Notes: generated by a model from the sequence alone, not told the origin. A DNA stretch of 56,305 bases from Prevotellaceae bacterium (GCA_003150315.1 QAML01000078.1:76822-133126); one strand, 5' to 3'; positions 8,308 through 17,112 are shown, counted from the stretch's first letter. Numbers and translations: made by a program.

Positions 8308-9321
8308 ATGTTGACTAAAAAACAAATCACATTCATCATAAACCCCATATCGGGAACACGCGACAAAAGGTTTATAGTCCGGGACATACAAAAGTTTCTG
8401 GACTGCGACAAGTTTGACTACAACATAGAGATGACCGAATATGCAGGGCATGCATGCGAGATTTCGCAACGCGAAAAGGACAAGGGAACAGACATTGTCG
8501 TTGCCGTGGGCGGCGACGGGACTGTTAACGAAGTGGCATCGGAGCTTGTGAACAGCAACACGGCTCTCGCGCTCATTCCATGCGGTTCGGGAGACGGCTT
8601 GGCGCGTCATCTGCAAATACCGTTGAATACAAAAGGCGCGATAGAGACCATAAATCTTTGCAACATAGAATCGCTCGATTACGCAACGGTTTGCGGTCGT
8701 CCGTTTTTCGTTACCTGCGGCATGGGATTTGACGCATACGTCAGCTACAGGTTTGCCGAAGCCAAGACACGCGGTGTGCTTACTTATCTGGAGCAAGCTC
8801 TCACGGAATGGTTGCGATATAAACCGGAGACATACACCGTGGAAGATGCCAACGGCACAGAAAAATACAAGGCGTTCCTCATTACCTGTGCCAATTCCTC
8901 CGAATACGGAAACAACGCCTACATAGCTCCCCAGGCATCAATGAACGACGGAATGTTGGACGTTACAATAGTAGAGCCATTCAATGCTATAGAAGCACCG
9001 CAACTTGCCTTGCAGCTTTTCAGCAAGACTTTGCGACCGGGAAGCCATGTAAGAATGATAAGAACCAACAAACTCACCGTGCATCGCGAAAAAGAAGGCG
9101 TGATACACTGCGACGGCGATCCGATAAAGGCGGGAAAGGATTTAGAGTTCGAACTTATTCATCACGGAATTAAAATGGTTACGAATCCGAACGCCAAATC
9201 GGACAGGACAAACCTTTTCCAGAACATCATGAACTTTGCCGACGAACTTCAAACCCGCAGCCGCATTTTTGCAGAGAAGAACAGCCCAATTAATGTCATA
9301 AACAAACTACGGGGCAAGTAA
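8308..9321 (+). CDS. Diacylglycerol/sphingoid-base kinase family protein
   Basis: A DagK/YegS-type lipid kinase that transfers phosphate from ATP to a lipid hydroxyl. The N-terminal catalytic domain shows INPISGT at 11-17 and the nucleotide-binding GGDGTVNE at 68-75, followed by PCGSGDGLARHL. The C-terminal beta-sandwich has MNDGMLDV and HCDGDPI. Its 337 residues are a normal length plus a short extra C-terminal tail. It is divergent from spt with a 163-base shared control region. By position, a sphingoid-base or ceramide substrate is plausible, but diacylglycerol is equally compatible with the sequence. Confidence 0.85.
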   Translation: MLTKKQITFIINPISGTRDKRFIVRDIQKFLDCDKFDYNIEMTEYAGHACEISQREKDKGTDIVVAVGGDGTVNEVASELVNSNTALALIPCGSGDGLARHLQIPLNTKGAIETINLCNIESLDYATVCGRPFFVTCGMGFDAYVSYRFAEAKTRGVLTYLEQALTEWLRYKPETYTVEDANGTEKYKAFLITCANSSEYGNNAYIAPQASMNDGMLDVTIVEPFNAIEAPQLALQLFSKTLRPGSHVRMIRTNKLTVHREKEGVIHCDGDPIKAGKDLEFELIHHGIKMVTNPNAKSDRTNLFQNIMNFADELQTRSRIFAEKNSPINVINKLRGK

Positions 9322-9430
9322 CCCCGGCAGACACTTCACAGAATTATCTTTTGCGGCACTCTTTGTCCGCTTAGCCACAAGAGACAAAATGCACATTTTT
9401 CCCTTCATTTCTTATGCATAAAGGGACATC

Positions 9431-9558
9431 TGAAAAAACATAGGGCATATTGTAAAAAATACAAGCCATATATTTTAAAATACAAGGCACATATTTTGAA
9501 ATAAGTGCCTTGTATTTTTCACGTTTTCAGACCCACTGATAAACAATAACTTACAAAA
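9431..9558 (+). repeat. Intergenic 21-bp-unit repeat, copy 4
   Basis: Units start near 9437, 9459 and 9480, with an inverted unit to 9517. The 40-bp palindrome (9478-9517) has a few mismatches. The tail contains TTTTCAGACCCACTGA and ends AACTTACAAAA at about 9557. It lies between the lipid kinase and rlmN; the rest of the 9322-9800 gap holds only the rlmN promoter. Confidence 0.93.
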
Positions 9559-9766
9559 CGCATAAATATTCCATCCCCCCTGACGTTTTCCTTGCAAATG
9601 TGCGTTTTTTTTCGTTGCTTTTTTGCGTAAGAACAATCAGGGAATGCCGGCAAATGTTTCCCTCGGCATGCAAACGGTTTTCGTTTTTCATCCGGGGCAA
9701 AACGGCAACAGCGCATCGGTGAGGACGATAAACATGTCTCGTTAATAAATTATCACGGAAAATTCG

Positions 9767-9775
9767 TAATTTTGC
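9767..9775 (+). promoter_or_regulatory. -7 promoter element for rlmN
   Basis: TAATTTTGC 25 bases before the rlmN ATG. The -33 region is not a good match. Confidence 0.65.
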
Positions 9776-9800
9776 ATCTTGGAAATCAGAAAAACAAATT

Positions 9801-10895
9801 ATGACGGAAACAATCAACAGCACCCCTCTGCTGGGTATGACATTGGCAGAATTGCGCAATGTGGCAGAAACATGCGGAATGCCGCGCTTTGCCGCAAAGC
9901 AGATGCTTGACTGGATATATAAAAAAGGCGTTATGTCCACGAGCGAAATGACCAATCTCAGCAAAACCTCGCGCGAAAAACTCGCGGAGAACTATGTGAT
10001 AGGTGCCAAAGAGTTTGTCGATGTGCAGGACTCCCGCGACGGAACGAGAAAGTTCCTGTTTCCCGCATCGTGCGGCGGACTTGTTGAAACCGTTTACATA
10101 CCCGACGGACAAAGAGCCACGGTTTGTGTGTCATCACAAGTGGGCTGCAAAATGCACTGCGCCTTCTGTCTGACCGGCAAACAGGGATTTACCGGACAAC
10201 TCACCACCTCCGACATTCTGAATCAGATTTACAGTCTGCCCGAAAGGGAAAAGATAACCAACATAGTGTTCATGGGACAGGGCGAACCGCTCGACAATTA
10301 CGACAATGTGGCTAAAGCCATAGAAATACTAACTTCCGAAGACGGATTTGCAATGAGTCCCAAGCGCATTACACTTTCAACCTGCGGAATTCTGCCTGCG
10401 CTCAAAAAAATAGTGCGTGAAAGTCGCTGCAACATAGCAATAAGCCTGCATTCTCCCTATCATGAAGAAAGAATGGAGATAATGCCCATAGAAAAAGCCT
10501 ATGAAGTTTCGGAAGTGGTGAAATATCTCAAAACGTGCGAGGAGTTTCGCGACATTCGCGGAGGACGCGCAAGAGAAACAAGCCATCAGCGCAGACTTTC
10601 GTTCGAATATGTGTTGCTGAAAGACAAGAACGACAGCCAGAAACACGCCTCCGACATAGCCGCAATGCTTAAAGGGCTGGACTGCAGGGTGAACGTCATA
10701 CCGTTTCACACTTACAAAGGCGGAGAGTTCAAAAGTCCCGCGCATGCCGACGCAGAGGCTTTCTGCGAACTGCTGTGCAGACGCGGACTAAATGCCACAC
10801 TGCGCCGTTCGCGAGGGCAGGACATATCGGCGGCATGCGGAATGTTGGCGGCAAAACGCAAGAGCGAAGAAGCCGCAAAGGAAAACGCCGATTAA
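9801..10895 (+). CDS. rlmN: Dual-specificity rRNA/tRNA adenine C2-methyltransferase RlmN
   Basis: A radical-SAM enzyme that methylates C2 of A2503 in 23S rRNA and of A37 in some tRNAs. The [4Fe-4S] cluster motif CKMHCAFC has Cys116, Cys120 and Cys123. The second catalytic Cys, which forms the protein-RNA intermediate, is Cys346 in DISAACGML. GQGEPLDNY is the SAM-binding GGE-like stretch. Its 364 residues are typical. It is monocistronic with a -7 element upstream and a small hairpin after the stop. The C-terminal 15 residues are charged and dispensable-looking. Confidence 0.97.
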   Translation: MTETINSTPLLGMTLAELRNVAETCGMPRFAAKQMLDWIYKKGVMSTSEMTNLSKTSREKLAENYVIGAKEFVDVQDSRDGTRKFLFPASCGGLVETVYIPDGQRATVCVSSQVGCKMHCAFCLTGKQGFTGQLTTSDILNQIYSLPEREKITNIVFMGQGEPLDNYDNVAKAIEILTSEDGFAMSPKRITLSTCGILPALKKIVRESRCNIAISLHSPYHEERMEIMPIEKAYEVSEVVKYLKTCEEFRDIRGGRARETSHQRRLSFEYVLLKDKNDSQKHASDIAAMLKGLDCRVNVIPFHTYKGGEFKSPAHADAEAFCELLCRRGLNATLRRSRGQDISAACGMLAAKRKSEEAAKENAD

Positions 10896-10902
10896 ATACC
10901 CG

Positions 10903-10928
10903 TGCGGCAACGCCGCATAAGCTATTTT
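10903..10928 (+). terminator. Possible rlmN terminator
   Basis: A 6-bp GC stem, TGCGGC-AAC-GCCGCA (10903-10917), followed by TAAGCTATTTTAT. The stem is stable but the T-tract is interrupted. Confidence 0.5.
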
Positions 10929-11015
10929 ATATGTAAATTTACACCGCAAAAATCATAAGAAACAATAAAGGCAAAGCACATGAGCAGCCTTTGAGCCACC
11001 ATAAACTCACTAATA

Positions 11016-12122
11016 ATGGACAATAAAAAGATACGTGTAGCCATAACCCATGGCGATACAAACGGCGTGGGATACGAAATAATTTTCAAAGTATTTGCCG
11101 ACAGCGCAATGCTTGACCTCTGCACCCCAATCATATATGGTTCGCCCCGTGTGGCTATATTCCACCGCAAGGCGTTGAATCTGCCCACAAACTTCAATAC
11201 CGTTCAATCCGCCAACGAGGCTGTGGACGGAAAAGTGAACCTTGTTTCATGTTTTGACGAAGAAGTGAAAGTGGACATGGGACAACCCACCGCCGAAAGC
11301 GGACGCGCAGCCTATCTTGCGCTTGAACGCGCCATGGAAGACTATGAAAAAGGCTACTATGACGTACTCGTAACCGCGCCAATCTGTAAATCGGCAATCC
11401 AAGGCGAGGATTTTCATTTTCCCGGACACACTGAATTTTTGCAGCAACGCCTTTCCGCCAACGGCGAAAAGGCTCTGATGATACTGATGAACGACAAAAT
11501 GCGCGTGGCATTGGTTACAACTCATCTTCCGATAAGCCAGGTGGCAAACGCAATAACAGAAGAAGCCGTGGAAAACAAACTGCGTCTTCTCCACACCTCA
11601 TTGCGCAGGGATTTTCTGATTTCCGAACCGCGTATTGCGGTACTTTCACTCAATCCTCATGCAGGCGACAACGGGCTGATTGGAAACGAAGAAGCGGAAA
11701 GCATAGTTCCCGCCATACAGAAGCTGAACGAGGAAGGTATTAACTGCTTCGGTCCCTATCCTGCCGATGGCTTTTTCGGCGATGCCGCATACAGAAAATT
11801 CGATGCCGTTCTTGCTATGTATCACGACCAGGGACTTGCACCGATGAAGGCACTCGGAATGGCTGACGGTGTGAATTTTACCGCAGGATTGAAGTTAGTA
11901 CGCACTTCTCCCGACCATGGCACAGCTTACGACATAGCAGGAAAAGGAATTGCCGACGAAAATTCCATGCGACAAGCCATATACAAGGCAATAGATATAT
12001 TCCGCAACAGAAATTTCGACGATGAAGCAAAAGTAAACCCGCTTCGCGAAGAATATCAAAACCGTCGGGAAGAAAACTTTCGCCCGAGAAACAACGCGGA
12101 AGAGCATAATCGCAAAGAGTAA
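11016..12122 (+). CDS. pdxA: 4-hydroxythreonine-4-phosphate dehydrogenase PdxA
   Basis: An NAD-dependent enzyme of the DXP-dependent pyridoxal 5'-phosphate pathway. THGDTNGVGYE is at the N-terminus. The three metal-binding histidines are visible in FPGHTEFL, LNPHAGDNG and MYHDQGLAPMK. Its 368 residues include a non-conserved charged C-terminal tail after the usual end near YKAIDIFRNR. The next gene starts four bases after the stop, so pdxA probably heads the following lipid- or glycan-headgroup operon, although its reaction has no obvious link to it. A weak -7-like TAAATTTA lies at 10934. Confidence 0.95.
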   Translation: MDNKKIRVAITHGDTNGVGYEIIFKVFADSAMLDLCTPIIYGSPRVAIFHRKALNLPTNFNTVQSANEAVDGKVNLVSCFDEEVKVDMGQPTAESGRAAYLALERAMEDYEKGYYDVLVTAPICKSAIQGEDFHFPGHTEFLQQRLSANGEKALMILMNDKMRVALVTTHLPISQVANAITEEAVENKLRLLHTSLRRDFLISEPRIAVLSLNPHAGDNGLIGNEEAESIVPAIQKLNEEGINCFGPYPADGFFGDAAYRKFDAVLAMYHDQGLAPMKALGMADGVNFTAGLKLVRTSPDHGTAYDIAGKGIADENSMRQAIYKAIDIFRNRNFDDEAKVNPLREEYQNRREENFRPRNNAEEHNRKE

Positions 12123-12126
12123 CAGT

Positions 12127-12873
12127 ATGAAATTTGCAATATTGGCGGCAGGAGAAGGTTCAAGATTGGCTAACGAAGGCTCTTTTACGCCCAAACCGCT
12201 GACAAAAATAAACGGCGAAGCAATGATAGACCGTCTGCTCGGAATTTTCAGCCGTAACGGAGCAGACGAAATAATTGTGATAGTAAACAAACTCACCGGA
12301 CTAGTGAGACAACACCTTATTGCCAACTACAACACGATTCTGGAAGACGGAAGTTCAAACACATGCCGCCGCAAACCGCTTATAGACACCCCCGTAAGGC
12401 TCGTGTCGAAAACAACAAAGAGCAGCATGCACAGTTTCTTTGAGATAAGCGGTTTTCTGAAAGACGGTAAATTCTGTCTGACAACTGTTGACACAATTTT
12501 CAGGGAAAACGAATTTGCGGAATACATAAAAGCTTTCAAAGAAAGCCCTGATGACGGATTAATGGCGGTAACTCCTTTCGTGGATGACGAGAAACCGCTG
12601 TACGTTGCCACAGATGAAAACATGAACATCACTGCTTTTAACGACGAAAACCTGAATGACAAATACGTTTCGGGAGGTATTTACAGCCTTACACCAAAAG
12701 CCTTGCAAACTCTCGAATCCTGTATAGAAAAAGGCATGAGTAGAATGCGCAATTTCCAAAGGCAGATGATTGCCGACGGACTTAAATTGAAAGCTTACTC
12801 TTTTGGCAAAATCATCGACGTGGATCATATTGACGATGTGGCAAAAGCCGAGCAATTCATCAATGAAAAATGA
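12127..12873 (+). CDS. Sugar- or polyol-phosphate nucleotidyltransferase
   Basis: A Rossmann-like nucleotidyltransferase (NTP_transferase, PF00483-like) that would activate a phosphorylated small molecule as an NDP derivative. The signature LAAGEGSRL is at 6-14 and PKPLTKING at 22-30. Asp122 in TTVDTIF and Asp in DVDHIDD are likely metal ligands. At 248 residues it is a single-domain form without a hexapeptide-repeat tail. With a CDP-alcohol phosphotransferase two genes downstream, CTP is the likely nucleotide and an inositol- or glycerol-type phosphate the likely substrate. That is inference. It overlaps the next gene by ATGA. Confidence 0.8.
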   Translation: MKFAILAAGEGSRLANEGSFTPKPLTKINGEAMIDRLLGIFSRNGADEIIVIVNKLTGLVRQHLIANYNTILEDGSSNTCRRKPLIDTPVRLVSKTTKSSMHSFFEISGFLKDGKFCLTTVDTIFRENEFAEYIKAFKESPDDGLMAVTPFVDDEKPLYVATDENMNITAFNDENLNDKYVSGGIYSLTPKALQTLESCIEKGMSRMRNFQRQMIADGLKLKAYSFGKIIDVDHIDDVAKAEQFINEK

Positions 12874-13727
12874 AAGCAAATAGGGTTACAGCAATAAGCC
12901 GAGCCGTGGAATATTCGCCAAATTGCGAAAGAAACGACGCACTTATATTCGGTGAAGTCTGTAACGGCTTGCAAAAAAAAGGATTCCAGACCGAGATTGT
13001 TTGCGAAGCCGACATCGATTTTATAGAAAAGACCAACACAAAACTTTATATAAGTATGGCGCGGGGAAGAAGGGTTCTCGACATACTTAAAAAGAAAGAA
13101 AACTCCGGTGCATTGGTCATAAACTCTGCGAAATCGCTCATAAAATACAATAGAATAGAGATAACAAAAAAGATGATTGAATGCGGAGTGCCCATTCCCC
13201 AAAGCGAAATAACGGAAACGGGAAGCACGCCGGGCATAAGCCATCATTTTTGGGTGAAACGCGGAGACGAATGTGCACAAAATGCAAAAGACGTTTGCTT
13301 TGTGGAAAATGCGGAGCAGCTTGAGCGTGTTTGGAAAGATTTTGAGGCAAGAAATATTTCCCAAGTAGTAATAAGCAAACACGCAGAAGGCGACCTTGTG
13401 AAATTTTACGGCGTGGAAGATACTGGATTCTTCTTTACGTGTTTCCCTACCGAGAACGGAGGCTGCGGGAAATTCGGAGCAGAAGCGATAAACGGCGAAC
13501 CGCACAAATATAGTTTCTCACACAGCAAATTACGTGAGGAATGTAACCGTCTTGCCAGGATTCTAAACATTCCCATATACGGCGGCGACTGCGTTGTGGG
13601 AGAAAACGGAGATTTCAAAATCATTGATTTTAACGACTGGCCAAGTTTTTCGCGATGCAGAACCGATGCGGCGGAAGCCATAACCGAGTTCTTCTGCAAG
13701 CAGGCGGACAAGTTTCATTCCATATAG
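12870..13727 (+). CDS. ATP-grasp-fold protein of unknown substrate
   Basis: 285 residues. The C-terminal half looks like an ATP-grasp domain: FWVKRGDE with Lys130, VVISKHAEGD with Lys170 (candidate ATP-contacting lysines), and IPIYGGDCVV with IIDFNDWPSF at 235-260, where Asp240, Asp253 and Asn255 would hold Mg2+. This resembles RimK/carboxylate-amine ligases, which form an amide through an acyl-phosphate. Start and stop overlap neighbours tightly (ATGA with the nucleotidyltransferase), so it belongs to the same pathway. I do not recognise a named family; the substrate is unknown. Confidence 0.65.
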   Translation: MKANRVTAISRAVEYSPNCERNDALIFGEVCNGLQKKGFQTEIVCEADIDFIEKTNTKLYISMARGRRVLDILKKKENSGALVINSAKSLIKYNRIEITKKMIECGVPIPQSEITETGSTPGISHHFWVKRGDECAQNAKDVCFVENAEQLERVWKDFEARNISQVVISKHAEGDLVKFYGVEDTGFFFTCFPTENGGCGKFGAEAINGEPHKYSFSHSKLREECNRLARILNIPIYGGDCVVGENGDFKIIDFNDWPSFSRCRTDAAEAITEFFCKQADKFHSI

Positions 13728-13751
13728 AACATACAAGATATATACAATATA

Positions 13752-14717
13752 ATGCTTAAAGAATACAGGGCGCGAATCAGTGCCACATACAAAAACGCAG
13801 ACACGGAAGAGTGGATTGACATTCGCTTTACCCGTCCAATAGGATATTTGTGGGCTTTGTTTTTCAAGAAGCTCCATGTTGTTCCGAACGTAGTTACCAT
13901 CCTATCCATTATTATAGGTATTGCAGCCGGTTGGATGTTTTATTATCAAGACATATACCACAACATTGCCGGTGTGTTGCTTCTGATGTGGGCTAATTTT
14001 TATGACAGTGCGGACGGGCAGCTTGCGCGAATGACAGGAAAGAAAACCCGTTGGGGAAGAATGCTCGACGGGTTCGCTGGAGACCTTTGGTTCGTTGCCA
14101 TATACCTTGCCATTGTTCTCAGACTATGGAACGAGTTCATTCCTTTAACTCATGTTCATTGGAAATTCCTGATTCTTTTCCTTGCAATCTTTTCCGGTGT
14201 GTTCTGTCATGCAAAACAGTGCCAACTTGCCGATTATTATCGCAACGTTCACATGTTTTTTGCGTTCGGCAAGGAAGACAGCGAACTTGACAACTCACGT
14301 CAACAGCGCGTTTTGCTTAACACCACACCCAAGAAAGGAAACTTCTGGTGGCGTGCCTTTTTGTATTTCTACGGCAACTATACACATTCCCAGGAATCTC
14401 TCACTCCCTATTTGCAAGACCTGATGAATGTGATAAACAATAAGCGCGGAGGAAATATTCCAGAGGAGTTCCGCCTTGACTTTCGCAAGGAAAGCAAACC
14501 CATGATGAAATACGCAAACATTCTGACGTTCAACTGGCGCGCCATAACGCTTTACGTTTCCTGCCTGTTGAACATTCCATGGCTTTACATCGTCATAGAA
14601 ATTGTGGTGTTCACATCTCTTGCATATTATCTGCGCGAACGCCACGAAAAACTTTGTCGTCAGATGACAATGCTCCTTGAAAAAGGATATTACGACGAGA
14701 CTCCAACACTCATATAA
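13752..14717 (+). CDS. CDP-alcohol phosphotransferase family membrane protein
   Basis: An integral membrane enzyme that should transfer a phospho-alcohol from a CDP-linked donor to an acceptor alcohol. The CDP-AP motif runs from Asp85 to Asp111: D85xxD88G89xxA92R93, then G102xxxD106. The fourth Asp is one position later than the canonical DxxxD (Gly110, Asp111). About six hydrophobic segments are visible. Its 321 residues exceed those of PgsA or PssA because of a long soluble insert around residues 165-245. It is 24 bases after the ATP-grasp gene and 11 before the next. Confidence 0.85.
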   Translation: MLKEYRARISATYKNADTEEWIDIRFTRPIGYLWALFFKKLHVVPNVVTILSIIIGIAAGWMFYYQDIYHNIAGVLLLMWANFYDSADGQLARMTGKKTRWGRMLDGFAGDLWFVAIYLAIVLRLWNEFIPLTHVHWKFLILFLAIFSGVFCHAKQCQLADYYRNVHMFFAFGKEDSELDNSRQQRVLLNTTPKKGNFWWRAFLYFYGNYTHSQESLTPYLQDLMNVINNKRGGNIPEEFRLDFRKESKPMMKYANILTFNWRAITLYVSCLLNIPWLYIVIEIVVFTSLAYYLRERHEKLCRQMTMLLEKGYYDETPTLI

Positions 14718-14728
14718 CCCGTTTCCCC

Positions 14729-15751
14729 ATGCGCAACAAGCTGATGAACGTGTTTCTTGCCGTCGGAGTCGTGGCTATAGCCGTGATGCTGTGCACGTTC
14801 GACGTTTCATATTCCGAGATATGGCAAAACCTCAAAAACGCAGGCTGGTGGTTCTTCGCCGTAGTGCTTGTATGGATTCCCATATACGCCATAAACGCCT
14901 GGTCGTGGCGTGTGATAATTAACAACGGCAACAACGGGCGGAGGCTGCCCTTTTGGCTCGTGATGAAATACACCATTTCCGGCTATGCACTCAATTATGT
15001 AACCCCCGTGGGCGTTCTCGGCGGAGAGCCATACCGGATAATGGAGCTGACTCCCTACTACGGCGCGGCGAAAGCCACTTCATCGGTCATACTGTACGCC
15101 ATGATGCACATCTTTTCGCATTTCATTTTCTGGGCATTCTCCATTGGGCTGTATTTAATAATGTATTTCAATGCCATAACCACTGCAATGGGAATCATGC
15201 TGCTCATAGTGGCAGCTTTTTGCTGTTTGGGAATTTACTTTTTCATGAAAGGCTATCGCAACGGTTTGGCAATGAAAACGTTGAAAGTATTCACGCACAT
15301 TCCGGGTTTACGACGAAAAGCACGGAAGTTCGTGGAGGACAAACGAGAAACCGTGGAACGCATAGACTCACAGATAGCCGAACTCCACCGTCAGAACAAA
15401 CGCACGTTCTATCTGTCGCTTTTTCTTGAATTTGCGGCACGAATAGTGGGATGTCTTGAGATATGGTTCATTTTCATGATTCTCACTGACAGCGTATCGT
15501 TTTGGGACTGCATTTTAATCCAGGCTTTCACCTCTTTGTTTGCCAATCTTTTCTTTTTCATGCCTATGGAAATGGGCACGAGGGAAGGCGGATTTGCCCT
15601 CGCCGTTGGCGGACTTGCCATGTCGGGAGCTTTTGGAGTTCTCGCAGGTTTGCTCACCAGAGTGAGGGAACTTATATGGGTGGCAATAGGAATATTACTC
15701 ATTAAAATAGGAAAGACCGGAAAAACGAGCCAATCAAAAAGCAACGCATGA
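14729..15751 (+). CDS. LPG-synthase-type transmembrane protein (UPF0104/YbhN-like)
   Basis: A 340-residue polytopic membrane protein of the lysylphosphatidylglycerol-synthetase transmembrane-domain family (PF03706-like). These have around eight spans and in some systems act as lipid flippases. Conserved features visible are LNYVTPVGVLGGEPYRI at about 88-104 and a C-terminal MEMGTREGGFALAVGG. There is no catalytic GNAT domain, so aminoacyl transfer is not expected. A charged cytoplasmic loop lies at about 190-228. Position between the CDP-AP enzyme and the HAD protein suggests it translocates the product lipid. The stop overlaps the next start by four bases. Confidence 0.82.
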   Translation: MRNKLMNVFLAVGVVAIAVMLCTFDVSYSEIWQNLKNAGWWFFAVVLVWIPIYAINAWSWRVIINNGNNGRRLPFWLVMKYTISGYALNYVTPVGVLGGEPYRIMELTPYYGAAKATSSVILYAMMHIFSHFIFWAFSIGLYLIMYFNAITTAMGIMLLIVAAFCCLGIYFFMKGYRNGLAMKTLKVFTHIPGLRRKARKFVEDKRETVERIDSQIAELHRQNKRTFYLSLFLEFAARIVGCLEIWFIFMILTDSVSFWDCILIQAFTSLFANLFFFMPMEMGTREGGFALAVGGLAMSGAFGVLAGLLTRVRELIWVAIGILLIKIGKTGKTSQSKSNA

Positions 15752-16470
15752 ACGAAAACTTCAAAAACATCAAAGGCATCATATTCGATTACGGAGGAAC
15801 CCTCGATTCCGAAGGTCGCCATTGGTCGTACATACTGCGCGAAGGGCTGAAAGAAGCAGGTATAGAAACCGACAACGACACTTGGAAAGACGCATACGTG
15901 TTTGCCGAACGCGCACTTGCCAAAGAGCGTATAATATTCGAGGAAGATACTTTCCGAGATGTGATGTTAAAGAAAACAGGGATAGAAATAGCCCGGCTTT
16001 CATGCCTCGGGGCTATTGCGCTTTCGGATATTCAAATGAAAGAATGCTCCGCCAAGGCTTCCGAATACTGCTATAATTACGCGGCAAACTGCATTGAGCG
16101 CAGCCGAAAGGTTTTGGAAGAAATCGGAAACCGCAACATGGTGCTCGTTACCAATTTCTACGGCAACATACAGTCCGTTCTCAGAGACTTCCGTCTTGAT
16201 TTTTTCAAAGAGATAGTGGAATCATCGCGCGTTGGCGTAAGAAAACCCGACCCTCGCATATACGAGCTTGGCGTGGACAGACTTGGCATGGACGCAAAGG
16301 AGATTGTCGTGGTGGGAGACTCGTATGATAAAGACATCATACCCGCAAAAGCCATAGGATGCAAGACTGTCTGGTTGCAAGGCGAGGGATGGGGAAAAGC
16401 ACCCGAAGATGTTTCGGCGGCAGATGCCGTGATTACAAGCATAGCCAGGCTTCCGCAAATATTGTTATAA
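15748..16470 (+). CDS. HAD-superfamily hydrolase-like protein
   Basis: 240 residues with all four HAD motifs: DYGGTLD (nucleophile Asp14), Thr135 in LVTNFYG, Lys166 in GVRKPDP and VVGDSYDKD (Asp191, Asp194 or Asp196). A helical cap lies at about 20-120. The usual acid/base Asp two residues after the nucleophile is Gly16, as in some DxGGT subfamilies. Phosphatase activity is therefore plausible but less certain. It is the last gene of the module, overlapping its upstream neighbour. A role as the phosphatase after the CDP-AP step would fit. Confidence 0.82.
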   Translation: MNENFKNIKGIIFDYGGTLDSEGRHWSYILREGLKEAGIETDNDTWKDAYVFAERALAKERIIFEEDTFRDVMLKKTGIEIARLSCLGAIALSDIQMKECSAKASEYCYNYAANCIERSRKVLEEIGNRNMVLVTNFYGNIQSVLRDFRLDFFKEIVESSRVGVRKPDPRIYELGVDRLGMDAKEIVVVGDSYDKDIIPAKAIGCKTVWLQGEGWGKAPEDVSAADAVITSIARLPQILL

Positions 16471-16835
16471 AGTTTTCTGTTTCCGACATTCGATATTCGG
16501 AAAACGGAAGTCATTTTCAGGCAAGTATTCGCAACTTTATTTTCCACTGATTAGGAATAAAAAAGAATCTTCGCCGCACAACCTGAAACAAATGCCACAC
16601 TGTCCGAAATCACCGCATTGTTTTCGGCATTTTCCGCATTGTTTTTCACACCCCTACCCTTTTGTCATTAACGGCAAGCCGCATTCGCAAGAACATTATC
16701 CCCTGCGTTCGGAAGTCTGCCGGTTATAACGGCAATTATAAATGAATATACGACTCATAAAACTGCATATATTCAAAACCAAATGTCGAAAAAAACAAGC
16801 AGAAATGCTTCGGTTTTCTCAGCCGGTGCTTCATA

Positions 16836-16960
16836 GAAAAAAACATAAGGCACCTTGTAAAAAATACAAGCCATATATTTTAAAATACAAGGCACTTATT
16901 TTAAAATATATGCCTTGTATTTTTGTCCTCACAAATATTTAATGTACAGCAACATACAAG
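16836..16960 (+). repeat. Intergenic 21-bp-unit repeat, copy 5
   Basis: Three direct units and an inverted unit, with palindrome 16883-16922 (AAG in one arm is ATA in the other). The tail is diverged (CAACATACAAGA near 16950). It lies in the convergent gap 16471-17112. The remaining 365 bases before it hold only a weak TTTCCGA/TCGGAAA inverted pair near 16490. Confidence 0.9.
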
Positions 16961-17066
16961 AGGGGTTCAAAATGCCTTGAAAATTCAGAAAAAGCGCATC
17001 CGATACAAAACATATTATTCATGTTTTGTTGCATACGGTAAAACAAATTGAATGATTATAAGAAGC

Positions 17067-17107
17067 AATCATGTTCAAGCCGGAAAAACGCGCCGGCAAA
17101 CATGATT
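17067..17107 (-). terminator. Hairpin downstream of the lipoprotein gene
   Basis: AATCATGTT..GCCGG at 17067-17083 pairs with CCGGC..ACATGATT at 17093-17107 around an A-rich loop. It starts six bases past the stop on the minus strand but has no T-tract, so it may be a weak terminator or an mRNA end-protecting structure. Confidence 0.45.
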
Positions 17108-17112
17108 CCGTA

